Positions 1 to 8,167 of a DNA stretch of 64,000 nt are shown here, piece after piece. The DNA comes from JAPPFW01 sp965231815. Its GTDB lineage: Bacteria > Actinomycetota > Acidimicrobiia > Spongiisociales > Spongiisociaceae. The notes beneath the pieces were generated by a model. The model did not search any database. It was not told where the DNA came from and saw nothing but the letters and a program-made list of their open reading frames with translations. A program made the translations under genes and the position numbers. How positions within the stretch are numbered: position 1 is the first letter of the stretch; each line of letters begins with the position of its first letter. Location of the stretch: the NCBI GenBank assembly GCA_965231815.1, contig OZ246890.1:1302001-1366000 (forward strand). Reading direction: 5' to 3'.

Positions 1-532
1 GCGTCGTACGGATGTTGTTGCTGCCTTCGGCTTGCTCCGCTAGCCGTCCGGGAGCGAGGAGATAGGCGATGATGCCCGTCGCCACGGCGTTGAGCATGAT
101 GGTGCTGATTACCTCCGATACCCCGCGCGTGACCTTGAGGTATCCCGCGATCGCCGCCCAGCCGGCGCCGACCACCATGGCGATGAGGATTATGAAAGCT
201 ACGTGGAGGACCGGCGGAAGGGAAACGGATGCTCCGATCACCGCCGCGAAGAACACCGCCAGCCTGTACTGGCCGTCAATCCCGATATTGAAGAGCAGCA
301 TCCGGAACCCGATCGCTCCTGCGATGCCGGCCAGGTAGAACGTGGTGGCTTTGTTGGTAACCGCGACGAGGCTGGCCGGAGTGGTTCCGAAGGCCACCAC
401 CTCGCCCAGAACCGCCCCTGCGTCGGCGCCTGTGAAGTGGAGGATGAGAGCGGCTATCAAGGCAGCGAAAGCGATGGCTATCACCGGGGCGATCAACTGC
501 AGGAGCAGCCTTTCCAAGCGGGTTTCGATCAA
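1..532 (-). CDS. ABC transporter permease, BmpA-linked nucleoside/sugar importer (partial, runs off window)
   Basis: This is the N-terminal 177 codons of a membrane permease; the rest lies beyond base 1. The reading begins at a TTG (532-530) that overlaps the TGA of the upstream ATPase gene by four bases, so translation is probably coupled. Hydrophobic segments alternate with short charged loops (an early helix LIAPVIAIAFAALIAALIL, later FYLAGIAGAIGFRMLLFNIG and an ISTIMLN segment), as in the first of the two permeases of BMP-family importers (YufP/PnrB type). It would form the membrane channel energised by the adjacent double-ABC ATPase and fed by the BMP lipoprotein. A second permease probably follows outside the window. 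Family placement rests on context plus the transmembrane pattern; substrate is not shown. Confidence 0.82.
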   Translation of the reverse strand, partial: MIETRLERLLLQLIAPVIAIAFAALIAALILHFTGADAGAVLGEVVAFGTTPASLVAVTNKATTFYLAGIAGAIGFRMLLFNIGIDGQYRLAVFFAAVIGASVSLPPVLHVAFIILIAMVVGAGWAAIAGYLKVTRGVSEVISTIMLNAVATGIIAYLLAPGRLAEQAEGSNNIRTT

Positions 533-2046
533 GAGACGCTCGCTCCCGTCATGGCCGCGCCGAGGTCCTCCGGTCCGGTCGTGGAGGGGTCGAACTCGGC
601 TACCAGCCGACCCCTGAGCATGACGACGATCCGATCGGATATCCCGATCAGTTCCTCCAGATCAGCGGATATCAATAGGATCGCCACGCCGGACTGCCGC
701 ACCTCGGCTAGGCGGGCCCAGATGGCTGCCTGTGCTCCCACATCGACCCCCCGGGTGGGATGGGCGGCAATGAGAACCTTCGGGTTTCCGGCTAGTTCCC
801 GCCCGACGATGAGCTTTTGCTGGTTGCCTCCCGATAACGCCGATGCCAGTACATCGATTCCGGGAGTTCGCACGTCGGAGTCGGCGACGATTCTTTCCGT
901 ATCCTCGCGGGCTGCCTGGCGGTCTATCCATACTCCACGATTGATGGGGGGATGCATCTGGTGGCCCAAGATCCGGTTCTCCCAGATGGCCGCATCAAGC
1001 AGCAGCCCTTCCCGATGGCGATCCTGCGGGATGTAGGCGAGGCCGCGGCCACGCCGGGTACTGGTGGTTGCCCCGGTGACATCATCGTCACCGAACACGA
1101 CCTGTCCGGACACAGGCTGAGTCAGTCCGAGGATGACCTCGATGAGTTCTGCCTGCCCGTTTCCCTCGACCCCGGCAACACCGACGATCTCACCCTGTCT
1201 CACGGTGAGATCGATGTCGTGAAGATCCGTTTCGTGCCCCATTCCGCGGGTGGATATGGACGCGAGGCGAAGTCCTGATTCCGGACGTACCTCGACAGTT
1301 CTTGCTTCAGGCGTGGGAAGCTCGCTCCCCACCATCAGGAGGGCAAGCTCTCGGGAGGTGATCACCGATGGAGTTGTATCGGCCACCGTTTGCCCGTGCC
1401 GCATGACCGTTATCTCGTCGGCCACTGCCAGAACCTCGTCTAGCTTGTGCGAGATGAAGATCACGGTCAGACCTTCCTGGGCCAGCCGCGTGAGGTTCTT
1501 GAGCAGCTCATCGACTTCCTGCGGTACCAGAACCGAAGTCGGTTCATCCATTATGAGAACCCGGGCACCCCGGTAGAGGACCTTTATTATCTCGACACGC
1601 TGCCGGTTCCCGACGCTTAGATCAGCTACCAGCGCCCCTGGATCGATAGGTATCCGGTAATGGTCGCCCAGCGTCGTGATGCGCGACCGCGCCGTTTCGA
1701 AATCGATGCGGCCGCCTCGTCCGGTCGGCTCGTCGCCGAGGATCACGTTTTCGAGGACGGTCAGGTTGTCGGCCAGCTTGAAGTGCTGATGAACCATTCC
1801 TATGCCTGCTGCGATGGCGTCGGCCGGCGACGTCATCGGGACGGTTGTGCCATCGACGAGGATCTCGCCCTCGTCCGGCACAACCATCCCGTAAAGAATG
1901 TTCATCAGGGTCGACTTGCCCGCCCCGTTTTCACCGATTACCGCGTGGGTAGTGCCGGACCGGACCCTTAAGTTCACATCCTTATTGGCGACTACACCCG
2001 GATACCGTTTGGTTATGTTTCGTAGTTCGATGGCCGGGGTGGGCAT
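529..2046 (-). CDS. ABC transporter ATP-binding protein, double-domain, nucleoside/sugar type
   Basis: The protein has 505 residues and two ABC modules, the usual build of ATPases for BMP-type nucleoside and ribose-type importers. Domain 1 has Walker A GENGAGKST (around residue 38), signature LSVGNRQRVEI and Walker B VLIMDEPTS. Domain 2 has a degenerate Walker A (GVEGNGQAELIE), a good signature (LSGGNQQKLIVGREL) and a Walker B ending in HPTRGVDVGA where the catalytic Glu is replaced. One canonical and one degenerate site is normal for this family. It acts at the cytoplasmic face and drives uptake of the ligand captured by the upstream lipoprotein. The gene lies 18 bp downstream of the BMP gene and overlaps the permease by 4 bp, so LacI, BMP, ATPase and permease read as one transcription direction. 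Confidence 0.93.
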   Translation of the reverse strand: MPTPAIELRNITKRYPGVVANKDVNLRVRSGTTHAVIGENGAGKSTLMNILYGMVVPDEGEILVDGTTVPMTSPADAIAAGIGMVHQHFKLADNLTVLENVILGDEPTGRGGRIDFETARSRITTLGDHYRIPIDPGALVADLSVGNRQRVEIIKVLYRGARVLIMDEPTSVLVPQEVDELLKNLTRLAQEGLTVIFISHKLDEVLAVADEITVMRHGQTVADTTPSVITSRELALLMVGSELPTPEARTVEVRPESGLRLASISTRGMGHETDLHDIDLTVRQGEIVGVAGVEGNGQAELIEVILGLTQPVSGQVVFGDDDVTGATTSTRRGRGLAYIPQDRHREGLLLDAAIWENRILGHQMHPPINRGVWIDRQAAREDTERIVADSDVRTPGIDVLASALSGGNQQKLIVGRELAGNPKVLIAAHPTRGVDVGAQAAIWARLAEVRQSGVAILLISADLEELIGISDRIVVMLRGRLVAEFDPSTTGPEDLGAAMTGASVS

Positions 2047-2064
2047 CGACTCCTATCCCGCTTC

Positions 2065-3156
2065 CTATCCCGTTGTGGTTGGAACTGCTATCTCGCCGGA
2101 CATTATCTGTTCAGCGTAAGCGTCCACCTCACCGACTATGTGATCTATCAGACCACCCGAGGTGGAATATCCGACGCCTCCCGCCTCTAGATCGAACAGG
2201 TTCACCCCTGCCTGCACCGATCCGTCAGCTACCTGAGTGACGAAGGCGTGGGTGGCGACGTTCACGTTCTTCAGCATCGAGGTCATGATGACGTCCCGGA
2301 CTTCGGGAGCGGCTGTGTGGTACTGGTCGGCATCCACGCCGATCGCGAGGTATCCGTCCTCGGTGGCCGCCTCGAAGAGACCGCCTCCGGATCCCCCGGC
2401 AGCCGCGTAGACGATATCGGCGCCGGCATCGAACATTCCCCTGGCAGCTTCCTTGCCCTTGGCGGGATCGTTGAACCCGGAGAAGTCCGGAGGTTGGCTT
2501 AGATAGGTGGACGTGATCTCGATGTCGGGGTTGACCGCCTGCGCTCCCGCGATGTAGCCGGCTTCGAACTTGACGATCAGCGGTACGTTAACGCCGCCGA
2601 TGAATCCGACGTGGCCTGTCTCGCTTTCGAGGGCGGCAACCACTCCTACGAGGAACGAACCCTCCTCTTCTGCGAATACCAACCCGGAGACGTTAGGGGC
2701 CTCCACCGTTGCGTCGTCGACGATCCCGAACCACACCTCGGGGTACTCGTCCGCCACCTCGGCAACCGGTCCGGCATAGGTGAATCCAACCGCGACGATC
2801 GGGTTGTGGCCCGAATCTGCCAGCAGGCGCAGGCGATCCGCCCGGTCCTGGTCGGTGTCTTCCGCCTTGGCGGTTACCTCGGTCATCTCTATTCCCAGCT
2901 CTTCGGCTGCCTGAGCTACGCCGTTGTACGCCAAGTCGTTGAAACCACCGTCGCCTCTTCCCGCTAAGTCGTAGGCGACCGCGGCCTTCCACTCGGGTTC
3001 GGCCATTGCTTCGGTAGTGGCCACCGTCGCCGCGGTGGTAGTGGCCGCCGGAGCGGCGGTGGTAGTGGTCTCCTCAGCCGTCTCGCCGCCGCACGCCGCG
3101 GCTATCCCCATCGTGAGGACCGCCGTAATTGTCAGAATGGTGCGGTTTATTCGCAT
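2065..3156 (-). CDS. BMP-family substrate-binding lipoprotein
   Basis: A longer reading frame starts at 3246, but the ATG at 3156 is preferred because AAAGGAGGAACC lies just upstream and the encoded N-terminus (MRINRTILTITAVLTMGIAAACGGE) is a clean lipoprotein signal peptide with the lipobox cysteine near residue 22. The mature protein has a Thr/Ala-rich tether, then a BMP/PnrA fold: WKAAVAYDLAGRGDGGFNDLAYNG is the usual start of these purine-nucleoside binding proteins, with GVDADQYH in the C-terminal lobe. Length is 363 residues, normal for the family. It is anchored outside the membrane and delivers ligand to the ABC permease. The neighbouring ribokinase suggests a ribosyl compound or ribose is the substrate; that is an inference. 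Confidence 0.92.
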   Translation of the reverse strand: MRINRTILTITAVLTMGIAAACGGETAEETTTTAAPAATTTAATVATTEAMAEPEWKAAVAYDLAGRGDGGFNDLAYNGVAQAAEELGIEMTEVTAKAEDTDQDRADRLRLLADSGHNPIVAVGFTYAGPVAEVADEYPEVWFGIVDDATVEAPNVSGLVFAEEEGSFLVGVVAALESETGHVGFIGGVNVPLIVKFEAGYIAGAQAVNPDIEITSTYLSQPPDFSGFNDPAKGKEAARGMFDAGADIVYAAAGGSGGGLFEAATEDGYLAIGVDADQYHTAAPEVRDVIMTSMLKNVNVATHAFVTQVADGSVQAGVNLFDLEAGGVGYSTSGGLIDHIVGEVDAYAEQIMSGEIAVPTTTG

Positions 3157-3242
3157 TTCAGGTTCCTCCTTTCGATTTGCCGTTACTTGCTCCGAGGTGT
3201 CCGACCCGTCGCGCCCGATCCGGGGAGACGGGTGGATGAATG

Positions 3243-4286
3243 TCATGTCTTACGTCCATCGGGATGCAGACCTATCAGGTTGTTGCGTGGGGGACCGCAG
3301 GACGCTCGTTCTATCAGGTGGGTGTCGAGCACCACGCGCCTCGCCGTTGCGGGTACGGCCCCATTCATCCTGGATACGAGCATCCGCATGGCTAGGGCGC
3401 CTTGTTGTTCCATGGGGCGATCAATCACGGTGAGCGGCGGGTCCAGGATCTCGGAGAAGGGGTGGTCGTCGAACCCGACGACCGACAGGTCGTCGGGTAT
3501 GCGAACGCCGATATGCTTGATAGCCCGCAACACTCCGATGGTCATCATGTTGTTAGCCACGAACACCGCGGTGGGCGGGTCCGGGAGGGCAAGCAGCTGC
3601 ATCATCCCCTGGTACCCGCCATGTTCCTTGAATCCGCCTTCCCGAACGAAGTCAGGGGGTAGTTCGATCCCTGCCTCGATTAATGCGTCCCGGTAGCCGT
3701 CTAGGCGGAGACGGCCCGGGGTGGACTCGACCGATCCCGCGATGGTCGCGATACGTCGATGGCCGGCGCCGAGGAGATGATCGACCGCGGATCTTGCGCC
3801 GCCATGATTGTCGATAAGGACGGAGTCGAAGCCTCCGGAGGAAGGTACTTCCCGGTCGATGAGGACGGTCGGGATGCCTGCATCCGCTAGGCGTTCGGGG
3901 TTCGGGTCGTTCTCGCTGGCCGGCGCCAAGAGCATTCCGTCGACCCTGCTCAATAGGTTGTCGATGATCTCCGTTTCCCGGTCGTCGCTCTCGTCGGTGT
4001 TGGCGAGGAAGATGGTGTGTCCGCTCTGCGCCGTAATACTTTCCGCTCCCCGCACCACCGCGGCGAAGAAGGGGTTGGTGACATCAGGAACTACCAGTGC
4101 GATGGCGCCGGTCTTGCCGGACTTGAGTGAACGGGCTGCCGGGCTGGGTCGGTAGCGGAGGTGGGAAATAGCGCTATCGATTCGTTCGGCGGCGCGGACG
4201 CGCTGTCCTCGCATATGCCGCGATACCGTGGCTACCGACACGCCGGCCTCACCGGCCACGTCAGCGATCGTAGGTGATTTGGCCAC
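3243..4286 (-). CDS. LacI-family transcriptional regulator
   Basis: The protein has 347 residues. An N-terminal LacI helix-turn-helix (TIADVAGEAGVSVATVSRHMRG, residues about 6-27) and hinge helix (AARSLKSGKTGAIALVVPDV) are followed by a periplasmic-binding-protein-like sensor domain with family landmarks such as FVANNMMTIGVLRAI and VGFDDHPFSEILDPPLTVI. It sits between the BMP importer on the same strand and the divergent ribokinase, so it most likely represses both in the absence of the sugar or a phosphorylated sugar. The 86 bp between its stop and the BMP start may hold a separate promoter. The effector cannot be told from sequence. Confidence 0.92.
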   Translation of the reverse strand: MAKSPTIADVAGEAGVSVATVSRHMRGQRVRAAERIDSAISHLRYRPSPAARSLKSGKTGAIALVVPDVTNPFFAAVVRGAESITAQSGHTIFLANTDESDDRETEIIDNLLSRVDGMLLAPASENDPNPERLADAGIPTVLIDREVPSSGGFDSVLIDNHGGARSAVDHLLGAGHRRIATIAGSVESTPGRLRLDGYRDALIEAGIELPPDFVREGGFKEHGGYQGMMQLLALPDPPTAVFVANNMMTIGVLRAIKHIGVRIPDDLSVVGFDDHPFSEILDPPLTVIDRPMEQQGALAMRMLVSRMNGAVPATARRVVLDTHLIERASCGPPRNNLIGLHPDGRKT

Positions 4287-4352
4287 GTCAGATCCCGGCG
4301 CCGTTTACTGATCGAGTAATTGAGCTAACTGTCTGTGTCACGTTGTCTGAAA

Positions 4353-4369
4353 ACGATATTAGAAATCGT
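4353..4369. promoter_or_regulatory. Inverted repeat in the lacI/ribokinase divergent promoter region
   Basis: The 167-bp spacer between the divergent lacI-type gene and ribokinase is clearly AT-richer than the genes. It contains ACGAT (4353-4357) and ATCGT (4365-4369) as inverted arms around a 7-bp core, and a TACTAAT box at 4374-4380 that could be a -10 facing ribokinase. A LacI-family operator is expected here, but the usual central CG is not seen between these arms, so this is only a candidate. Confidence 0.3.
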
Positions 4370-4453
4370 AGTGTACTAATGTTGGAAGGTCAACCCGCAA
4401 GGGTCTGAAGACTGCAAGCGCGGCATGCAAGACGAAGAAAACGAGGAGGTGCC

Positions 4454-5389
4454 ATGGCGCCGGATCCAAACCGCCCCACTGTGACTGTGGTCGGTTCGAC
4501 CATGATCGATCTAGTGGCCTACGCATCAAGAATACCGAAAACAGGTGAAACTCTGGTTGGAGACCTCTTTCAGATGGGCTTCGGAGGGAAGGGGGCTAAT
4601 CAGGCGGTGATGGCCCGGTTACTCGGCGCCCAGGTGGCCATGGTCAATTGTCTCGGGGACGACGCGTACGGAGATATGACGCTGGAGAACTTTGCCGCTT
4701 TCGGGGTGGACACCACCCACATCTACCGGACAGCGGGGGCGAGCGGTGTGGCGCCTATTTGGGTTACACCGGATGGAAGCAACCGTATCATCATTATTCC
4801 GGGCGCCAATCATCGTTTAACCGGCGAGCAAGCAGATAGATCCGTGCGTAGGACTCCTGATGCTGCGGTGGTGGTCGGACAGTTGGAGATTCCCCAGGAA
4901 ACCACGGTCGCGGCCTTCGCCGCCGCCCGAGAATGTGGCGCCGTCACCGTTCTGAACCCGGCGCCTGCGGCCCCCATGTCGGAGGAACTGCTGGAGATGA
5001 GTGATTGGCTGATTCCGAACGAGGTGGAGTTCGAGATGTTGACGGGCACTCCCGCCGACCTTGACAGTGCACTGATCAAGTTCGCTTCCGAAACCGACAC
5101 CCGCTTGGTCGTAACGATCGGCGAACAGGGGGCGGCGATCGTCTCGGACGGTGGGGATCGGGTAGTTCGCGTTCCTGCTCCCACTGTTAATCCCGTTGAT
5201 ACCACCGGCGCCGGTGACGCTTTCGTAGGGGCCTTCGTGGTCGGTCTCGCTATCGGATTGCCGGAGGAAGATGCGGTGCGGTTGGGCAATTCCTGCGCTG
5301 CTGACAGCGTGACCCGACCAGGGACTCAGTCTTCCTTTCCGGATCTCGACCGAGCCCAAGGCCTCTTGAACGCCGTTATGGGGGCATAG
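4454..5389 (+). CDS. rbsK: Ribokinase (PfkB family)
   Basis: Phosphorylates ribose at O5 using ATP and so feeds imported ribose into the pentose phosphate pool. The 311-residue protein has the PfkB N-terminal glycine signature (GFGGKGANQAVMARLLGA, about residue 41), the substrate-side segment and the C-terminal PfkB signature with the catalytic base in DTTGAGDAFVGAF (about residue 248). The start ATG is preceded by GAGGAGGTG. It is transcribed away from the LacI regulator and ABC importer, which fits a ribose or nucleoside utilisation regulon. Other PfkB sugars (for example 2-deoxyribose) cannot be excluded. Confidence 0.9.
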   Translation: MAPDPNRPTVTVVGSTMIDLVAYASRIPKTGETLVGDLFQMGFGGKGANQAVMARLLGAQVAMVNCLGDDAYGDMTLENFAAFGVDTTHIYRTAGASGVAPIWVTPDGSNRIIIIPGANHRLTGEQADRSVRRTPDAAVVVGQLEIPQETTVAAFAAARECGAVTVLNPAPAAPMSEELLEMSDWLIPNEVEFEMLTGTPADLDSALIKFASETDTRLVVTIGEQGAAIVSDGGDRVVRVPAPTVNPVDTTGAGDAFVGAFVVGLAIGLPEEDAVRLGNSCAADSVTRPGTQSSFPDLDRAQGLLNAVMGA

Positions 5390-5469
5390 AGGCCTTTGGG
5401 GTTCGATGCGATTCCAAGTGGTTGAGAGCTAGCTAGCCGAGTAAGGACACCTTTCCGGGTTCGGGGCTA

Positions 5470-5721
5470 CTACCACGAGACGCTTTCGATGTAGAACAGG
5501 GCGATATCGACCGGGCAGTCCTCGGTCTGAACCTCCGCAAAATCGATCCCGACCTCGGTCAGCACCCCGCTGACTGACCGGCCGCCCGCGGTTACCAGGC
5601 GAACCGGGTGACGTAGTTGCTCGGCTTCGAGCAGCGAGTCTCGCAAAGTTCGACGGATGGGAGGGGAGTGGACATGGTGGGCTTTCAGGTGTTGCTTGCT
5701 CATTCCCATAAGGTGCACCAT
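5470..5721 (-). CDS. Small hypothetical protein, possible LSm/SH3-like fold
   Basis: I do not recognise this 83-residue protein. It sits between ribokinase and clpS on the opposite strand. The C-terminal half (HPVRLVTAGGRSVSGVLTEV, then GIDFAEVQTE and a final IESVSW) has the short strand-turn-strand rhythm of small beta-barrel proteins of the LSm or SH3 type. The N-terminal part is His/basic-rich. Internal methionines at residues 5 and 7 are alternative starts and no clear ribosome-binding site favours one. It could be a small regulator or nucleic-acid-associated protein; that is a guess. Confidence 0.55.
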   Translation of the reverse strand: MVHLMGMSKQHLKAHHVHSPPIRRTLRDSLLEAEQLRHPVRLVTAGGRSVSGVLTEVGIDFAEVQTEDCPVDIALFYIESVSW

Positions 5722-5840
5722 CGCGGAGCTAACGACAAGAGCCTTCGAATGCCGGTTACCCCCGAATGGGCCGTCTCGTGAACCGCCACACTGAGAACGG
5801 ACGGGTTCCGGCGCCGGTGTTTTCCGGATATCCTGGGTAC

Positions 5841-6167
5841 ATGAGCCTTTCGAAAGGTAGGAATGGCCTTGCGTCGCCAGTGGCGGCGGCGCCGGGAACC
5901 ATCCGCCGTCCTAGCACTCGGGATCGATCCGACTTAGACCGGGGGTGGAACGTGGTGGTGTGGAACGACCCGGTTAACCTGATGTCTTATGTAGTGCTGG
6001 TGTTCCGCAAGGTATTCGGTTACTCGGAACAAAAGGCCACCCGGCTCATGCTGGAGGTCCATTACGAAGGCCGGTCGGTGGTAAGCACCTCGCCGCGGGA
6101 GAGGGCCGAGATGGACTGCTACACCCTGCATCGCCATGCACTCTGGGCGACCATCGAGCGGGTGTGA
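5841..6167 (+). CDS. clpS: ATP-dependent Clp protease adaptor ClpS
   Basis: ClpS binds the N-terminal domain of ClpC/ClpA and hands over N-degron substrates. The core is clear: WNVVVWNDPVNLMSYVVLVF with the conserved Asn-Asp-Pro start of the binding pocket, then FGYSEQKATRLMLEVHYEGR and the C-terminal strand. The ATG at 5841 gives 108 residues, a typical size; the frame is open back to an ATG at 5766, but that extension has no family support. The gene overlaps the DUF2017 gene by one base, a pairing often seen in actinobacteria. Confidence 0.93.
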   Translation: MSLSKGRNGLASPVAAAPGTIRRPSTRDRSDLDRGWNVVVWNDPVNLMSYVVLVFRKVFGYSEQKATRLMLEVHYEGRSVVSTSPRERAEMDCYTLHRHALWATIERV

Positions 6168-6643
6168 TGGGGCGCTTCCGCTTACGGGCCGGTTCGTTGG
6201 AGGTTCGACTGGGTCTCGATGAGGTGCAGGCTCTGACGCTCGTTCCGGGCTTGCTTGCTTCGGTTGGTCGGGAGGCGGGTGATCCGGCTGCGGAGCGTCT
6301 GGAGGTGGCTGCCTACCCGGACGACGATGAGGCGCAGGCCGAGTACGGTCGGCTGATGGGGCCGGAGTTGGATGGCGATCGTCTGAGAGACCGTTCAACT
6401 ATGTATTCCTCGCTTGACGACGCACGCCGCGGTCCCGTCAACCTGAGTTTGGCCGAAGCCAATGCGTGGCTGATGGTTATCAACGAGGCTCGTCTCACCC
6501 TGGCATCGAGGCTCGGTATCGAGGAAGAAGGTTGGGGTCTTTCCGAAGATCGGCAAGTCCTGCCTTCGCCGGAGTTGGCGTTGCTCGTTTACCTGACCGA
6601 GGTGCAGGATGACCTGATCGGGGCGCTGTCCGACGCGTACTGA
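6167..6643 (+). CDS. DUF2017 family protein
   Basis: A 158-residue, mostly helical protein lying directly after clpS, where DUF2017 proteins occur in Actinomycetota. The ATG at 6167 shares its A with the clpS stop; a GTG three bases earlier is an alternative. Visible features are an acidic first half, a conserved-looking segment LSLAEANAWLMVINEARLTL and the C-terminal LALLVYLTEVQDDLIGAL helix. The function is unknown; coupling to clpS suggests a link to regulated proteolysis, which is only inference from position. Confidence 0.85.
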   Translation: MGRFRLRAGSLEVRLGLDEVQALTLVPGLLASVGREAGDPAAERLEVAAYPDDDEAQAEYGRLMGPELDGDRLRDRSTMYSSLDDARRGPVNLSLAEANAWLMVINEARLTLASRLGIEEEGWGLSEDRQVLPSPELALLVYLTEVQDDLIGALSDAY

Positions 6644-6696
6644 CCGTCTTGCTGTCCGGGGTCAGACTATCTGTTCTTGGTCGATGCCTCCGGATT

Positions 6697-6734
6697 TTGA
6701 CAACCTTAACTCCCGATCCTTGCTAGAGTGCTAA
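6697..6734 (+). promoter_or_regulatory. Candidate promoter with a CIRCE-like half site, upstream of the DUF378 gene
   Basis: TTGACA at 6697-6702 could be a -35 and TAGAGT at 6724-6729 a -10, but the 21-bp spacing is long. Overlapping it, GAGTGCTAA at 6726-6734 is identical to the right half of the HrcA operator CIRCE; the left half (TTAGCACTC) is not present, only TTAACTCCC at the wrong distance. Confidence 0.3.
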
Positions 6735-6774
6735 AAGTGAGCGATTCGCTCTGCCACCCGAATAAGGAGAAGCA

Positions 6775-6963
6775 ATGGTTGAGGTTGGTGTAATCCTGGC
6801 GGCTATCGGCGCCATCAACTGGGGGTTGATCGGCCTGTTCGGTTTCGACCTCGTTGCCGCTATCACCACAGCAGGCAAGTTCGGGGAAACCAACACCCTC
6901 TCCCGAATTATCTACGTCGTCGTCGGCATAGCAGGGGTGTTGGCCCTCTTCTCACTGGGCTAG
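6775..6963 (+). CDS. DUF378 family small membrane protein
   Basis: A 62-residue membrane protein matching the DUF378 (YuzA-like) pattern: an N-terminal helix with the hallmark IGAINWGLIGLFGFDLVAAI, a short polar loop (GKFGETNTLSR), then a second helix IIYVVVGIAGVLALFSL. A strong ribosome-binding site (AAGGAGAAG) precedes the ATG. It stands alone, with its own promoter-like sequence upstream and a hairpin downstream, so it is probably monocistronic. Its cellular role is unknown in the family. Confidence 0.9.
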   Translation: MVEVGVILAAIGAINWGLIGLFGFDLVAAITTAGKFGETNTLSRIIYVVVGIAGVLALFSLG

Positions 6964-6989
6964 AAAACCCCACTGCAAAAACTACTACC

Positions 6990-7042
6990 GGGCCACCTCC
7001 CATCGGGTCTGTTCCCCCTCCGGATCTAATGGGAAGTGGCCC
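6990..7042 (+). terminator. Hairpin downstream of the DUF378 gene
   Basis: GGGCCACCTCCCAT (6990-7003) pairs with ATGGGAAGTGGCCC (7029-7042) over 14 positions with one C/A mismatch and a 25-nt loop. There is no T-tract after it, so it is either a weak or factor-assisted terminator or an mRNA-stabilising 3' hairpin. Confidence 0.55.
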
Positions 7043-7193
7043 GCACCGCGCCCGGTCGGGTTTGCGTCCGACAGTTCCATCAAGAGGTGTCGAGCTCGTT
7101 ATGCTTCCCGGTCATGAGTGATATGAGGGTTCGCTAATCGCCCGGGAAGTCAGGTTCGGCATTTGTACCGACCAGTCGGAGCCGTACCTCACG

Positions 7194-8003
7194 ATGCGGG
7201 ATAAGTGGAGGTTCTATGAGGATCTCGGTTTCGACAGCTTGTGGGACTGTGACCACTTTCTGAGACCAAGCGATCCCTCCTGCCCCTACTACGAGGGCTG
7301 GACCCTTCTGGCGGCTCTTGCGGCTGAGACGAGTCGGGTCCGGGTGGGCGTGCTGGTGGCTAGCAACACTTTCCGGCATCCGGCTCTGGTGGCCCAACAG
7401 GCCATCACGATCGACCATGTTACGGGCGGTCGGCTCGAGCTAGGTATGGGCGCCGGGTGGTTTGAGGAAGAGCATGAGCGATTCGGCATACCGTTCGAGG
7501 ATGCCCCACTTCGCGTAGACCGGTTCCTAGAGGCTATCGAAGTGATTGATTTGTTGGTTCGGGGGGAGGAGACAACGTATAAGGGTCGTTATTACCGGCT
7601 TCGGGCGGCCCGGCTCCGGCCGGGGCCGATCCAGTCTCCCCGTCCTCCCCTGACTCTGGGCGCCCACCGCCCTCGTATGCTCCGCATCTGCGCCCGCTAC
7701 GCCGACCGCTGGAACTCGTACGGGACGGTGGATGAGATGACTCGGCGTAACCGTTTTCTGGATGAGGCGTGTGAGGAGATCGGACGGGACCCCGGCAGGA
7801 TCATCCGATCCTTCTACGGCTGGACCTCCAACCTGGTTTCGAACGGCCTTCCCGACCCATGGTCGAGCCTTGACGCCTTTGAGGAAGTGGTAGGGCAATA
7901 CACGGAAACCGGCGTCAATGAGTTCATAATGGACCAGCCCCGACCCGACCAGTTCAAGATTGTAGAAAAGATCGCATCCGAGGTACTCGACCGACGGCGC
8001 TGA
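7194..8003 (+). CDS. LLM-class flavin (probably F420)-dependent oxidoreductase, 5' end damaged
   Basis: The 269-residue reading matches the luciferase-like monooxygenase family: DSLWDCDHF, a VASNTFRHPALVAQQAITID segment, GGRLELGMGAGWFEEEH and a late TLGAHRPRMLRICARYADRWN. In actinobacteria most such proteins use F420. The annotated ATG is suspicious because the first beta-strand (REVRFGICTDQSEPYLT) is encoded upstream in the same frame, from 7143, yet no ATG, GTG or TTG exists in that frame before the stop at 7119. In another frame, ATG at 7114 opens a short reading MSDMRVR and then stops at 7135. A missing base around 7131-7137 would join the two. Either the gene is frameshifted or it is translated as a form lacking strand 1. 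Confidence 0.8.
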   Translation: MRDKWRFYEDLGFDSLWDCDHFLRPSDPSCPYYEGWTLLAALAAETSRVRVGVLVASNTFRHPALVAQQAITIDHVTGGRLELGMGAGWFEEEHERFGIPFEDAPLRVDRFLEAIEVIDLLVRGEETTYKGRYYRLRAARLRPGPIQSPRPPLTLGAHRPRMLRICARYADRWNSYGTVDEMTRRNRFLDEACEEIGRDPGRIIRSFYGWTSNLVSNGLPDPWSSLDAFEEVVGQYTETGVNEFIMDQPRPDQFKIVEKIASEVLDRRR

Positions 8004-8167
8004 TAAGCTGGAATTGTGGGGGTTTCGATGTGGTCTTGCCCATTATAGGGAAGGGGACCAGAGGGTAGAAAGGTTCATTGTCGGTTACGAACCTCCCGGA
8101 TATCGAAGGCAGAGTGTCCGGAGGTTTGATAGTTTGGCGGTTAGGTCCGCGTCGAAAGGAGTCCTGT

